Of a stretch of 64,000 nt of DNA, positions 28,244 to 36,099 are shown one piece after another. This DNA comes from Mycolicibacterium sp. CBMA 226 (GTDB lineage Bacteria > Actinomycetota > Actinomycetes > Mycobacteriales > Mycobacteriaceae). A model generated the notes under the pieces. That model did not search any database. It was not told the origin of the DNA and saw only the letters and a list, made by a program, of their open reading frames with translations. The stretch is taken from positions 344,456 to 408,455 of the forward strand of contig NZ_VTGY01000020.1 of NCBI RefSeq assembly GCF_009729075.1. Direction: 5' to 3'. The translations under genes were made by a program, and so were the position numbers. Position 1 is the stretch's first letter. Every line of letters begins with the position of its first letter.

Positions 28244-29527
28244 ATGGCCATCGCGTTACTCGACAACGGCGCACCGCCGGCGGACCTCGCACTGTCCGAC
28301 ATCGACCTCGGTTCGATCAAGTTCTGGGGCCGGCGCGACGGGTTCCGCGACGCCGCATTCGCGACGCTACGGCGCGAAGCACCCATTGCCTTCCACGCCG
28401 AGCTGACCCAGGACGGGTTCGAGTCCGGTCCCGGGCACTGGGCGCTGACGCGCTACGACGACGTCTTCTTCGCCAGTCGCCATCCGCACATCTTCAGTTC
28501 CGCGGAAGGCATCACGATCCCCCAGCAAACCCCCGAACTGGCCGAGTATTTCGGCTCGATGATCGTCATGGACGACCCGCGGCACACCCGGCTGCGCAAC
28601 ATCGTGCGCAGCGCGTTCACCCCGAAGGTGGTGGCGCGCACCGAGGAGTCGGTGCGCAACCGGGCGCGCAGCCTGGTCGAATCGATGATCGAGCGCCACC
28701 CGGACGGCCACTGCGACATCGTGGCCGACCTGGCCGGTCCCCTGCCGCTGCAGATCATCTGCGACATGATGGGCATTCCGGAGCAGGATCACGACCGGAT
28801 CTTCCACTGGACCAACATCATTCTCGGCTTCGGTGATCCCGATCTGACCACCGATTACGAGGAGTTCTTCCGGTGCGCCATGGACATCGGCGCCTACGCC
28901 ACCGGCCTGGCCGACGACCGCCGCGTCAATCCCTGTGACGACCTGACCACCGCGCTGGTGCAGGCCGAGGTCGACGGCGAACGACTGACGTCGAAAGAGG
29001 TGGCATCGTTCTTCATCCTCTTGGTGGTCGCCGGTAACGAGACCACGCGCAACGCGATCAGCCACGGCGTGCTGACACTCAGCAGGTTTCCCCAACAGCG
29101 CGACAAGTGGTGGGCCGACTACGACGCCGTGGCACCCACCGCTGTCGAGGAGATCATCCGCTGGGCCTCCCCCGTGGTCTACATGCGCCGGACCCTGACG
29201 CAGGATTTCGAGCTGAGCGGCGTGAAAATGCAAGCCGGGCAGAAGGTTACGTTGTGGTATGGCTCAGCCAACCGGGACGAGGCGAAATTCGACCGGCCCT
29301 GGCTGTTCGACGTGCACCGGAATCCCAATCCGCACGTGGGCTTCGGTGGTGGCGGCGCGCACTTCTGTCTGGGCGCGAACCTGGCCCGCCGCGAGATCGC
29401 GATGGCGTTCGAAGAGATCCACCGTCGCGTGCCCGACCTGACGGCCACGGACGAGCCCGACCGGTTGTGGTCGCAGTTCATCCACGGCATCAAGCGGCTG
29501 CCGGTCAGTTGGACGCCCCCGCGCTGA
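28244..29527 (+). CDS. cyp124: Cytochrome P450 CYP124, methyl-branched lipid omega-hydroxylase
   Basis: 427 residues from ATG 28244. The N-terminal part PPADLALSDIDLGSIKFWGRRDGFRDAAFATLRREAPI and the body FSSAEGITI, QTPELAEYFGSMIVMDDPRH closely track M. tuberculosis CYP124A1. I-helix VVAGNETTRN; heme loop HVGFGGGGAHFCLG with Cys375; ExxR in VEEIIRW. CYP124 hydroxylates the omega position of phytanic-type lipids and can also oxidise cholest-4-en-3-one and vitamin D3. Upstream in-frame codons overlap the divergent promoter and are not used. No KstR site precedes it. Confidence 0.93.
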   Translation: MAIALLDNGAPPADLALSDIDLGSIKFWGRRDGFRDAAFATLRREAPIAFHAELTQDGFESGPGHWALTRYDDVFFASRHPHIFSSAEGITIPQQTPELAEYFGSMIVMDDPRHTRLRNIVRSAFTPKVVARTEESVRNRARSLVESMIERHPDGHCDIVADLAGPLPLQIICDMMGIPEQDHDRIFHWTNIILGFGDPDLTTDYEEFFRCAMDIGAYATGLADDRRVNPCDDLTTALVQAEVDGERLTSKEVASFFILLVVAGNETTRNAISHGVLTLSRFPQQRDKWWADYDAVAPTAVEEIIRWASPVVYMRRTLTQDFELSGVKMQAGQKVTLWYGSANRDEAKFDRPWLFDVHRNPNPHVGFGGGGAHFCLGANLARREIAMAFEEIHRRVPDLTATDEPDRLWSQFIHGIKRLPVSWTPPR

Positions 29528-29531
29528 CCGC

Positions 29532-29915
29532 CTACTGGACGATCAGCACCCCGACCATCCCGGGGTGATACACGCAGAAGTACGGGTAGCGCCCCCGTGT
29601 CGTGGGAGCGGTGAATGTCGTCTGCGCGTTGCCGCCGACTTTGACGTCGAACTGCCCCTTGACCTTTGACGTGACGGTGTGCGCGACGTCGTCGCTGTTG
29701 ACCACCGTGACGCTCGCGCCGGGCGGGACGGTGAGCGGGTCGCCGAAGTTGAGCGCGGTGATCGTGATCGCCGGTCCCTGCACCGGACCGGTCACCGGTG
29801 CCGCACTGGCCGACGGGGTGCTGTTGGGTGCCGGCGCCGTAGCCGAACAGGCAGCAGTCACCCCGGCGGCGAGCGCCGTCGCCACGAGCACCGCCGCCAT
29901 GCGCGTCGTCGTCAT
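29532..29915 (-). CDS. Cupredoxin-like lipoprotein
   Basis: 127 residues. Lipobox A-A-C at Cys23, Ser/Pro/Ala-rich linker, then a plastocyanin-like domain (about 48-127) with copper ligands His79 (DDVAHTV), Cys114, His117 and Met120 in YFCVYHPGMVG. It should be a type I copper electron-transfer protein on the outer face of the membrane. It overlaps the dienelactone hydrolase gene by 4 bp (29912-29915), so it is translated from the same message. The redox partner is unknown. Confidence 0.88.
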   Translation of the reverse strand: MTTTRMAAVLVATALAAGVTAACSATAPAPNSTPSASAAPVTGPVQGPAITITALNFGDPLTVPPGASVTVVNSDDVAHTVTSKVKGQFDVKVGGNAQTTFTAPTTRGRYPYFCVYHPGMVGVLIVQ

Positions 29916-30823
29916 GTCAGGTACCTCGCCATCCAGGACTGCGTCTGCTGCCAGGCATCAGCGGCCGCGGTGGGGTTGTACCGCTGACCCGAGTCGTTGA
30001 AGAACGCGTGATCGGCGTCGGGCTCCACGACGATCTGATGAACCATGCCGGCCTGCTCGAGTGCGGCTGCCGCCGCATCCTTGCTCGCCGTCACCCGCGC
30101 ATCCTTGGCGCCGTAAAAAGCCAGCACCGCAGCCTGTTTCGAGCCGGTGAAGTCGTGCGGGTCGGGCAGCGGCCCGTAAAACGGCAACGCCGCGGCGAGC
30201 CTCGGCTCGCCGGCGGCCAGAAGCTGCCAGGTGAGCCCGCCACCGAAACAGAACCCGATCACCGCCAGTTTCATGCCGGGCGCCCGTCGCTGCAGTTCGT
30301 CGAGCCCGGACCGCAGGTCCGCGATGAACTGCTCCGGGGGAATCTTGCCAAGTGCCGCGGTGGCCTCGGCCGGGTCGGTGAAGGCCGCGGTACCGCCCTG
30401 CGTCGACAACAAGTCGATACCCAGCGCCGAGTACCCGGTGCCACCAAAGCGGCCGACGACCGACCGCACCCAGTCGTTGAGACCTTTGTTCTCGTGGATC
30501 ACCAGGACTGCCCCGCGGGGCTGGGCGGCCGCGGCCCAGGTCCCCTGCAGCTTGCCGTCGGCCCAGGTGATCGGCGCGGGCTGCACGGCGTTCTCCATCC
30601 CCGGCGGCGGCCCCGGCTCGACCGACGCCTTCCCCGACGCCGGGCTCGACGACGTCGCCACCGTCGGACCGCGACTCTCACCGCACGCGGCGATCAGCGC
30701 CGTCGCGGCGGCGGTGCCCATGCCCAACAGCGCGAGCCGGCGTAGCGCCTCGCGGCGGGATAACAACCCGTCCGCGTGGTCAGTGGCGATTTCCTCTGCG
30801 ATGTACCGCTGCAAGGGGGTCAC
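29912..30823 (-). CDS. Dienelactone hydrolase family protein, Tat-exported lipoprotein
   Basis: 303 residues from GTG 30823 (upstream GTG 30862 is possible). N-terminal SRREALRRLALLGMG is a twin-arginine motif followed by a hydrophobic stretch and lipobox A-A-C, so the enzyme would be exported folded and lipid-anchored. Catalytic Cys lies in VIGFCFGGGL, the DLH-type nucleophile; Asp in YGAKDARV and His in DADHAFFND complete the triad. DLH-type enzymes hydrolyse lactones or small esters. Pairing with a cupredoxin on the cell surface is unusual. A divergent palindrome at 30890-30907 may affect its promoter. Confidence 0.88.
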   Translation of the reverse strand: MTPLQRYIAEEIATDHADGLLSRREALRRLALLGMGTAAATALIAACGESRGPTVATSSSPASGKASVEPGPPPGMENAVQPAPITWADGKLQGTWAAAAQPRGAVLVIHENKGLNDWVRSVVGRFGGTGYSALGIDLLSTQGGTAAFTDPAEATAALGKIPPEQFIADLRSGLDELQRRAPGMKLAVIGFCFGGGLTWQLLAAGEPRLAAALPFYGPLPDPHDFTGSKQAAVLAFYGAKDARVTASKDAAAAALEQAGMVHQIVVEPDADHAFFNDSGQRYNPTAAADAWQQTQSWMARYLT

Positions 30824-30889
30824 CCGAGCCAGTATCCGCCCGGATCCTGAGCGCCGCCCCAATTTCCCCAGGACTAGTAGACAATTCTA

Positions 30890-30907
30890 AAAAAGTGTTC
30901 ACTTTTT
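30890..30907. promoter_or_regulatory. Palindrome AAAAAGTG-TT-CACTTTTT in divergent promoter region
   Basis: It has perfect 8-bp arms with a 2-bp spacer. It lies directly upstream of a TTGACA (30910-30915) and TATAGT (30937-30942) promoter-like pair for the D-aminoacylase gene, 38 bp before its GTG start. It is probably a repressor site, but no regulator gene is adjacent. Confidence 0.6.
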
Positions 30908-30945
30908 CATTGACATGGGCCTGACCGGCACGCTTCTATAGTTAG

Positions 30946-32745
30946 GTGACCTCTGCAACGACGTTCGACACGATCATCCAGGGCGGCCGTTGGTTCGACG
31001 GAACCGGCGCGCCGTCTGCCGTCCGGGACATCGGAATCCGCGACGGTCACGTCGTGGCGATCGGCGTGAACCTGGATGCCACCGGATGCCCGAACGTCGT
31101 CGACGCCACCGGCAAATGGGTGACGCCCGGCCTGCTGGACATCCACACCCACTACGACGTCGAGGTGCTGGCCGGGCCCGGCCTCGCCGAGTCGCTCCGG
31201 CACGGCGTCACCACCGTGATGCTCGGTTCGTGTTCGCTGTCGACGGTTCACGTCGGCGGCGAAGACGCCGGTGACCTGTTCGGCCGGGTGGAGGCCCTCC
31301 CGCGCGATCACGTCATCGCCGCCGTCGACGAGAACAAGACCTGGGACACCGCAGAGGGTTACGTCGCCGCGCTCGAGGACCGTCCCCTGGGGCCGAACGT
31401 GGCCGCGTTCATCGGCCACTCCGACATGCGCACCGCCGTCATGGGCCTGGACCGCGCCACCCGCAAGGACGTCCGGCCCAGGCGCGGTGAGCAGGCCGAG
31501 ATGGAACAGATGCTGGCCGCGGCGCTGCAGGCCGGGTTCGTCGGAATGTCTTCGCAGCAGCTGCTTCTCGACAAGATCGACGGTGACACCTGCCGGTCCC
31601 GCACCCTGCCGTCCACGTACGCGAAGGCACGCGAACTGCGCCGGCTCAAGACGCAGCTGCGCCGCTCGGGCCGCATCCTGCAATCTGGCCCGGACCTGCA
31701 GAACCCGCTGAACCTGGTGTCGCAGTTGGCCCAGTCACTCGGCCTGTTCCGTGAGAACCTCAAGACCAGCCTGCTGTCGGCGGCCGACATCAAGGCCAAC
31801 CCCTACGCCATCACCATCATGGGTCCGGTGGCCAGGCTGGTGAACAAGCTCGGCGGCAACTTCCGGTGGCAGCATCTGCCGGTGCCGTTCGAGGTGTACG
31901 CCGACGGCATCGACCTCGTGGTGTTCGAGGAATTCGGTTCGGGCGCAGCGGCTCTGCACCTGCGCGACGAGGTCGAACGCAATGACCTGATGCAGAACGA
32001 CGAGTACCGGCGCCAGTTCCGCAAGGACTACGAGAACAAGTTCGGCGTGCGGGTGTGGCACCGCGACTTCTTCGACGCCGAGATCGTCGGCTGCCCCGAC
32101 GACTCGCTCGTCGGCAAGACGTTCGGCCAGGTCGGCGTCGACCGCGGGCTGCATCCGGTGGACGCGTTCCTCGATCTGGTGCTCGAGTACGGCCGCGACG
32201 TCCGCTGGCGCACAACGATTTCCAACCACCGCCCCGAAGTGCTGAAGAAGCTGGCCCGCGATCCCGGCATCCAGCTGGGCTTCTCCGATGCCGGTGCGCA
32301 CCTGCGGAACATGGCGTTCTACAACATGGGCCTGCGCCTGCTGCGCCACGTGCGCGACGCCCAGCGCGCCGGCACCCCGTTCCTGACAGTCGAACAGGCG
32401 GTACATCGGCTGACGGGCGAACTCGCCGACTGGTATCGCCTGGATGCCGGACACCTGCGTGTCGGTGACCGCGCCGACCTGGTCGTCATCGACCCGGAGC
32501 GGCTGGACGATTCGCTGGACGCCTACGCCGAGGCCCCCGTCGAGCAGTACGGCGGGCTGTCACGCATGGTCAACCGCAACGACGCCACCGTCGCCGCGGT
32601 GTTCGTCGGCGGGCAGCAGGTGGTCCACGACGGGGTGCCGACCGATCTGGTCGGAAAGACCCGCACCGGCCGCTTCCTGCGCTTCGCTCGTCAGGCCCCA
32701 GCTCTGCCCGTCGCCCAGGAAGGTGAATTCGCCAGTGTCGGTTGA
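30946..32745 (+). CDS. N-acyl-D-amino-acid deacylase-like amidohydrolase
   Basis: 599 residues from GTG 30946, which has no RBS and lies just downstream of a -10-like TATAGT, suggesting leaderless translation. The metal-dependent amidohydrolase fold shows TPGLLDIHTHYDVEVL (HxH metal ligands) and SDAGAHLRNMAFYNMGLRLLRHVRDA near the end, plus GDRADLVVIDPERL in the C-terminal beta domain. The family cleaves N-acyl-D-amino acids; many mycobacterial members are uncharacterised. It overlaps the next gene by 11 bp, and the two are co-translated. Confidence 0.88.
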   Translation: MTSATTFDTIIQGGRWFDGTGAPSAVRDIGIRDGHVVAIGVNLDATGCPNVVDATGKWVTPGLLDIHTHYDVEVLAGPGLAESLRHGVTTVMLGSCSLSTVHVGGEDAGDLFGRVEALPRDHVIAAVDENKTWDTAEGYVAALEDRPLGPNVAAFIGHSDMRTAVMGLDRATRKDVRPRRGEQAEMEQMLAAALQAGFVGMSSQQLLLDKIDGDTCRSRTLPSTYAKARELRRLKTQLRRSGRILQSGPDLQNPLNLVSQLAQSLGLFRENLKTSLLSAADIKANPYAITIMGPVARLVNKLGGNFRWQHLPVPFEVYADGIDLVVFEEFGSGAAALHLRDEVERNDLMQNDEYRRQFRKDYENKFGVRVWHRDFFDAEIVGCPDDSLVGKTFGQVGVDRGLHPVDAFLDLVLEYGRDVRWRTTISNHRPEVLKKLARDPGIQLGFSDAGAHLRNMAFYNMGLRLLRHVRDAQRAGTPFLTVEQAVHRLTGELADWYRLDAGHLRVGDRADLVVIDPERLDDSLDAYAEAPVEQYGGLSRMVNRNDATVAAVFVGGQQVVHDGVPTDLVGKTRTGRFLRFARQAPALPVAQEGEFASVG

Positions 32746-33178
32746 GGATACGATCCACGGATTATGGCAGGCGCTGTCGGCGCGCGATTGGGTGCGGCTG
32801 AAGGATTTCGTGTCCGACGACTGCATCTACCTGGACATGCCGGTCGGCCCGGCCGCCGCCGCACGCGGGCCGGAAGACATCGTCAAGCGCCTGAAGATCG
32901 GGCTTGAGCCGCTCGCGTCATACGAGAATTTCGACGGCCTGCTGCTGACCAACGGCGCCGATGCCATGTACGAGCATCACGAGGAATGGCATTGGGAGAC
33001 CGGCGAATCCGCGATCCTCAAGTTCGTCACCGTGCACCGGGTCGAGAACGGCAAGGTGACGCTGTGGAAGGACTACTGGGACATGGGCGCGCTGTCGAAC
33101 TTCGCGCCGCCGTCCTGGCTGGAGAATTTCGCCACCGCCGACATGTCGTGGATCTTCGACGCGACGGGGCTGGTCTAG
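32735..33178 (+). CDS. NTF2-like / limonene-epoxide-hydrolase-type protein
   Basis: 147 residues from GTG 32735, overlapping the amidohydrolase stop by 11 bp. The small cone-shaped fold shows HGLWQALSARDWVRLKDFVSDDCIYLDMPVGPAAAARGPEDIVKRLKIGLEPL and the C-terminal VTLWKDYWDMGAL, matching SnoaL/LEH-like proteins. The Arg-Asp-Asp triad of limonene epoxide hydrolase could be met by charged residues in the DMPVG and KDYWD segments, but this is not certain. It probably hydrolyses an epoxide or acts as an isomerase in the same pathway as the coupled amidohydrolase. Confidence 0.82.
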   Translation: MSVEDTIHGLWQALSARDWVRLKDFVSDDCIYLDMPVGPAAAARGPEDIVKRLKIGLEPLASYENFDGLLLTNGADAMYEHHEEWHWETGESAILKFVTVHRVENGKVTLWKDYWDMGALSNFAPPSWLENFATADMSWIFDATGLV

Positions 33179-33181
33179 CTT

Positions 33182-33673
33182 TCAGAGGGTGATCTTGCAG
33201 GCCTGACCGATGTCGAGGGTGCGCAGCATCCGGCCCATGCCGAGCCACATGGCGCACGACAGCGCGAGGTCGGTCATCAGCTCGTCGCTGAAATGCTCTG
33301 CGGCACGGGCCCAGAAGTCCTCGTCGTCGCGCAGCCCGGTGTGGTCGGACGCGAAGCGGTAGGCGAACTCGGCGGCGATGCGCTCCTGATCGGAGTAGCC
33401 GGGCCAGGTCTGCCAGACGCCGGCATGGTTGTAGAGGTCTTCGTCGACGCCTTCCGCCTCGGCCGCCGAGTCGCGGGTGTTTTGACACACCACGCACTCG
33501 TTGTCGAGGGCGATCACCACCCGGGCGAGCTCGCGGACCCGTAACGGCAAGCGGCCCTTGGTGTAGACGGCGTTGGTGAAACCCGCCATGGCCGTGCCGA
33601 TGTCGGGTGACTTGACCACCCAGGCGGTTACGTCTTCGTCGGTGAAATCTCCGATTCGGCTCACTTTTCGCAC
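33182..33673 (-). CDS. Carboxymuconolactone decarboxylase / AhpD-like protein, KstR-controlled
   Basis: 163 residues from GTG 33673 (GTG 33664 is an alternative). The AhpD-type motif C-V-V-C is at Cys60 and Cys63, within RVVIALDNECVVCQNTRDSAAEAEG. CMD proteins are either decarboxylases or peroxidase/redox partners; the CxxC with upstream Glu suggests the redox type. The KstR operator ends only about 14 bp upstream of the start, so the gene should be induced by sterols. Convergent with the NTF2-like gene (3 bp between stops). Confidence 0.88.
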   Translation of the reverse strand: MRKVSRIGDFTDEDVTAWVVKSPDIGTAMAGFTNAVYTKGRLPLRVRELARVVIALDNECVVCQNTRDSAAEAEGVDEDLYNHAGVWQTWPGYSDQERIAAEFAYRFASDHTGLRDDEDFWARAAEHFSDELMTDLALSCAMWLGMGRMLRTLDIGQACKITL

Positions 33674-33686
33674 GCTACGCCAAAAC

Positions 33687-33700
33687 TGGAACGAGTTCTA
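33687..33700 (-). promoter_or_regulatory. KstR operator upstream of the CMD gene
   Basis: TGGAACGAGTTCTA matches TNNAACNNGTTNNA fully and extends as ACTGGAACGAGTTCTAGT, a 9+9 near-perfect palindrome. It lies 14 bp before the start at 33673. Confidence 0.88.
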
Positions 33701-33753
33701 GTTTTTCGCGTGAGGAATGCGCCGTGACCACACGACGCCGCAGATGGAAGTTC

Positions 33754-34233
33754 CTACGACGGCGGGCGCGACACGCACTGCGCCGCGTAGAGCTGCTCGC
33801 CGAGCTTGTCCATCAGCTCCAGCTGCGTTTCCAGATAATCGATGTGGTTTTCCTCGTCGGCGAGGATGGCCTCGAAGATGTTCGCACTCGTGGCATCACC
33901 CTTTTCGCGGCACATGATGATGCCCGGCTTGAGGCGGGTAACCACCTCGTACTCGATGGCCAGGTCGGCCTCGAACTGCTCGCGCAGGGTCTGGCCGACG
34001 CGCAGCGAGAACAATCGCTGATAGTTGGGCAGGCCGTCCAGCAACAGAATGCGGTCGGTGAGCGTTTCGGCGTGGTGCATCTCCTCGATCGACTCTTCAC
34101 GGGTGTGTTTGGCCAGTTCCGTGAAGCCCCAATTGTCCTGCATTTTCGAGTGCAAGAAGTATTGGTTGATCGCGGTGAGTTCACTGGTCAATTGCTCGTT
34201 GAGCAGCTTGAGGATTTCGGGGTCGCCTTGCAT
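33754..34233 (-). CDS. bfrA: Bacterioferritin (heme-containing)
   Basis: 159 residues from ATG 34233, with RBS AAGGAG; the frame is open further upstream but only 34233 gives the family start MQGDPEILKLLNEQL. Ferroxidase ligands Glu18, Glu51 and His54, Tyr25, and the later Glu in LADEENHIDYL with His are present; Met52 is the heme ligand. It forms the 24-subunit iron store in the cytoplasm, as BfrA (Rv1876). An iron box lies in the shared upstream region at 34438-34456, though it is closer to the divergent operon containing bfd, its iron-release partner. Confidence 0.95.
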   Translation of the reverse strand: MQGDPEILKLLNEQLTSELTAINQYFLHSKMQDNWGFTELAKHTREESIEEMHHAETLTDRILLLDGLPNYQRLFSLRVGQTLREQFEADLAIEYEVVTRLKPGIIMCREKGDATSANIFEAILADEENHIDYLETQLELMDKLGEQLYAAQCVSRPPS

Positions 34234-34437
34234 TACGGCTCCTTTTAACACCATCGGGGCTGGATCAAGTGTCACTGACGCGGACCTACAGCGCGCCTGT
34301 GCCCAACCTAGTCCAGCGCCCCGGGGTCGGCGACGGGATTCGGTCCGCGTTTCCCGGCCGATCGACCCGCCCGACTCACCGGATTCGAGATCCACCACTA
34401 CCGCGCTGGCCAGCAGCCATGGACTGGCTGCCCTAAG

Positions 34438-34456
34438 TAAGGTTAGACTGCACTAA
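34438..34456 (+). promoter_or_regulatory. IdeR-type iron box
   Basis: TAAGGTTAGACTGCACTAA agrees with the IdeR consensus TTAGGTTAGGCTAACCTAA at 14 of 19 positions. GGTTAG and CTAACC also form a dyad 6 bp apart. It lies 53 bp before ATG 34509 and about 205 bp from bfrA. IdeR with iron represses uptake genes and activates storage genes, so control of bfrA and/or the bfd operon is likely. Confidence 0.7.
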
Positions 34457-34508
34457 CCGCCGCGGCGCCCGTCGCGGTCCCCGAGCGAGCCCCGGAAGGG
34501 CAGGACCC

Positions 34509-35147
34509 ATGAGCGAGCAGCCATTGCACTCGCTCATCCTTGCCGCCGATTATCGCGTCGACAATGTCGAATCGATGTGGGAGCGGCTGAAATCGCACCG
34601 GTCAATTCTCACCGAGCTCTCGGCGCATCACGTTGTGGTGTATTCCTCGCTGTGGGAACCGGGACGGGTATTGGTCACCGTCGGCATCCGCAATGCGAAT
34701 TCGGTCCGCGAAGTTCTGCGTTCGCCCGCGATATTCGAATTCTTCGACGCCTCCGGTGTGGACGACATTCCCGCTGTCTTCGCCGGCGAAGTGGTCGAGA
34801 AGATCGAGCTCGCTGCGCCGCCACCGGGCCAGCGTGCCGTCGCGTCCGTCGTCGTCGGCGTCGTGACGGCGGTCCAGGACGTGCCCGCCCTGATGGACAA
34901 GGTGCATGACGCAGCCGACCGCTTCCGGGACGCCGGCGTATGCAAGGTGTGGGTATACCGGGCGTTCGATGACGGCCACGAGGTGCTGATCCTGCAGCAG
35001 ATCGAGACCGAAGCCGCTGCCCGCCGCTGGATCGACCACCCCGACGCGGCCGCCGAATGGATGTCGGCCGCCGGATTCGGCGTCTACCCAACGGTTTTCG
35101 TGGGCACCCTGGCCCACATCACGTCGATCGACGAGGCGGCCAACTGA
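34509..35147 (+). CDS. Conserved hypothetical protein, probable duplicated dimeric alpha/beta-barrel fold
   Basis: 212 residues. Two halves are similar in layout: LHSLILAADYRVDNVESMWERLKSHRSILTELSAHHVVVYSSLWEPGRVLVTVGIRN and VASVVVGVVTAVQDVPALMDKVHDAADRFRDAGVCKVWVYRAFDDGHEVLILQQIET, each resembling an antibiotic-monooxygenase-like ferredoxin fold, and each followed by RSPAIFEFFDASG / DHPDAAAEWMSAAG. Its stop overlaps bfd by 1 bp, and an iron box lies upstream. A role in iron or heme handling, for example heme degradation of the IsdG/MhuD fold, is a hypothesis from context. No named family is recognised. Confidence 0.85.
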   Translation: MSEQPLHSLILAADYRVDNVESMWERLKSHRSILTELSAHHVVVYSSLWEPGRVLVTVGIRNANSVREVLRSPAIFEFFDASGVDDIPAVFAGEVVEKIELAAPPPGQRAVASVVVGVVTAVQDVPALMDKVHDAADRFRDAGVCKVWVYRAFDDGHEVLILQQIETEAAARRWIDHPDAAAEWMSAAGFGVYPTVFVGTLAHITSIDEAAN

Positions 35148-35335
35148 TGTTCGTCTGCCTGTGTACCGGAGTGACCAGTCAGGTCGTGACCGAATTGGTG
35201 GCCGACGGCGCCACCACGTCGAAGCAGATCGCCGAGAAGTGCGGCGCCGGCCTGGACTGCGGCCGCTGCCGCCGCACCGTGCGGGCCATCATCGAAGCGG
35301 CCCGCACCGACTGTCCGGTGCACCGGGCGGGTTAG
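35147..35335 (+). CDS. bfd: Bacterioferritin-associated ferredoxin
   Basis: 62 residues. The [2Fe-2S] cluster ligands are arranged as CxC (Cys4, Cys6 in FVCLCTGVT) and CxxC (GLDCGRCRRTV), exactly as in Bfd. It binds bacterioferritin and reduces the stored iron so that it can be released. It is translationally coupled to the preceding gene and lies on the opposite strand from bfrA, separated by a divergent iron-box promoter. The short C-terminus DCPVHRAG carries a fifth cysteine. Confidence 0.92.
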   Translation: MFVCLCTGVTSQVVTELVADGATTSKQIAEKCGAGLDCGRCRRTVRAIIEAARTDCPVHRAG

Positions 35336-36099
35336 CCCTTACGGCCCACGAACGCGCTCAACGCGTCGGCATTGGCAGCCCCACCGAGCAGCTCGGCGAA
35401 CTGACCGGACTCCCGCTGGGTCGCCGCGACGATGGCCGCACGAGTCGGCTCCACCATCGCGTGCTTCACCGCCATCAGACTCGAAAGCGGCCGCGAGGCA
35501 ATGATTTCCGCGTGCCGACGCGCCTCCGGCAGCAGGTCGTCGGGCTCACACACCCGCCACACCAGACCCATCCGCAGCGCCTCCTCAGCGCTCACCCATT
35601 CCGACGACAGCAGCAGCCAGGCGGCGTTCTGCCGTCCCATCAGCCGCGGCAACAAGTAGGACGACGCCGCCTCCGAGGCCACACCAAGGCTCGTGAACGG
35701 ACACTTGAGCCGTGCGGTGGTCGACATGAACGCCAGATCGGCATAGCCGAGGATCGTCGTACCGACGCCGAGCCCGACCCCGTTCACCGCACAGATCAGC
35801 GGCTTGGGGAACGCCGTCAGCGCCTCGATCAGACCCGGAAAGCCGTACTCCCCCATCCGATATTCGGGGTTGGTGACCATCTCCTGCATCTCGACGAGGT
35901 CATTGCCGGCGCTGAACGCCCGGCCCGCACCGGTGATGAGGACCACCGACACCTCGGGATCAGCCGCGGCCTCCTTCAGTGCGATCGTGGTCGCGTCGTA
36001 CAGCGCTTCGCTGAACGCGTTGAGCGCGTCGGGCCGGTTCAGGGTCAGGGTACGAACCCGGTTGGTGTCCTCGATCTGAACGAGCTCGGAGTCGGTCAC
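35332..36099 (-). CDS. Enoyl-CoA hydratase/isomerase (crotonase family), third gene of KstR operon
   Basis: 255 residues from GTG 36099, overlapping the preceding gene by 4 bp (GTGA). Crotonase motifs are LNRPDALNAFSEALYDA, the oxyanion-hole GAGRAFSAGNDLVEM and NGVGLGVGTTILGYADLAF, and the catalytic region FTSLGVASEAASSYLLPRLMG. It hydrates or isomerises an unsaturated acyl-CoA. With a thioesterase and an EthD protein under one KstR operator, it likely processes a sterol side-chain or ring fragment CoA ester. Opposite-strand bfd ends 4 bp inside this gene's stop. Confidence 0.9.
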   Translation of the reverse strand: MTDSELVQIEDTNRVRTLTLNRPDALNAFSEALYDATTIALKEAAADPEVSVVLITGAGRAFSAGNDLVEMQEMVTNPEYRMGEYGFPGLIEALTAFPKPLICAVNGVGLGVGTTILGYADLAFMSTTARLKCPFTSLGVASEAASSYLLPRLMGRQNAAWLLLSSEWVSAEEALRMGLVWRVCEPDDLLPEARRHAEIIASRPLSSLMAVKHAMVEPTRAAIVAATQRESGQFAELLGGAANADALSAFVGRKG

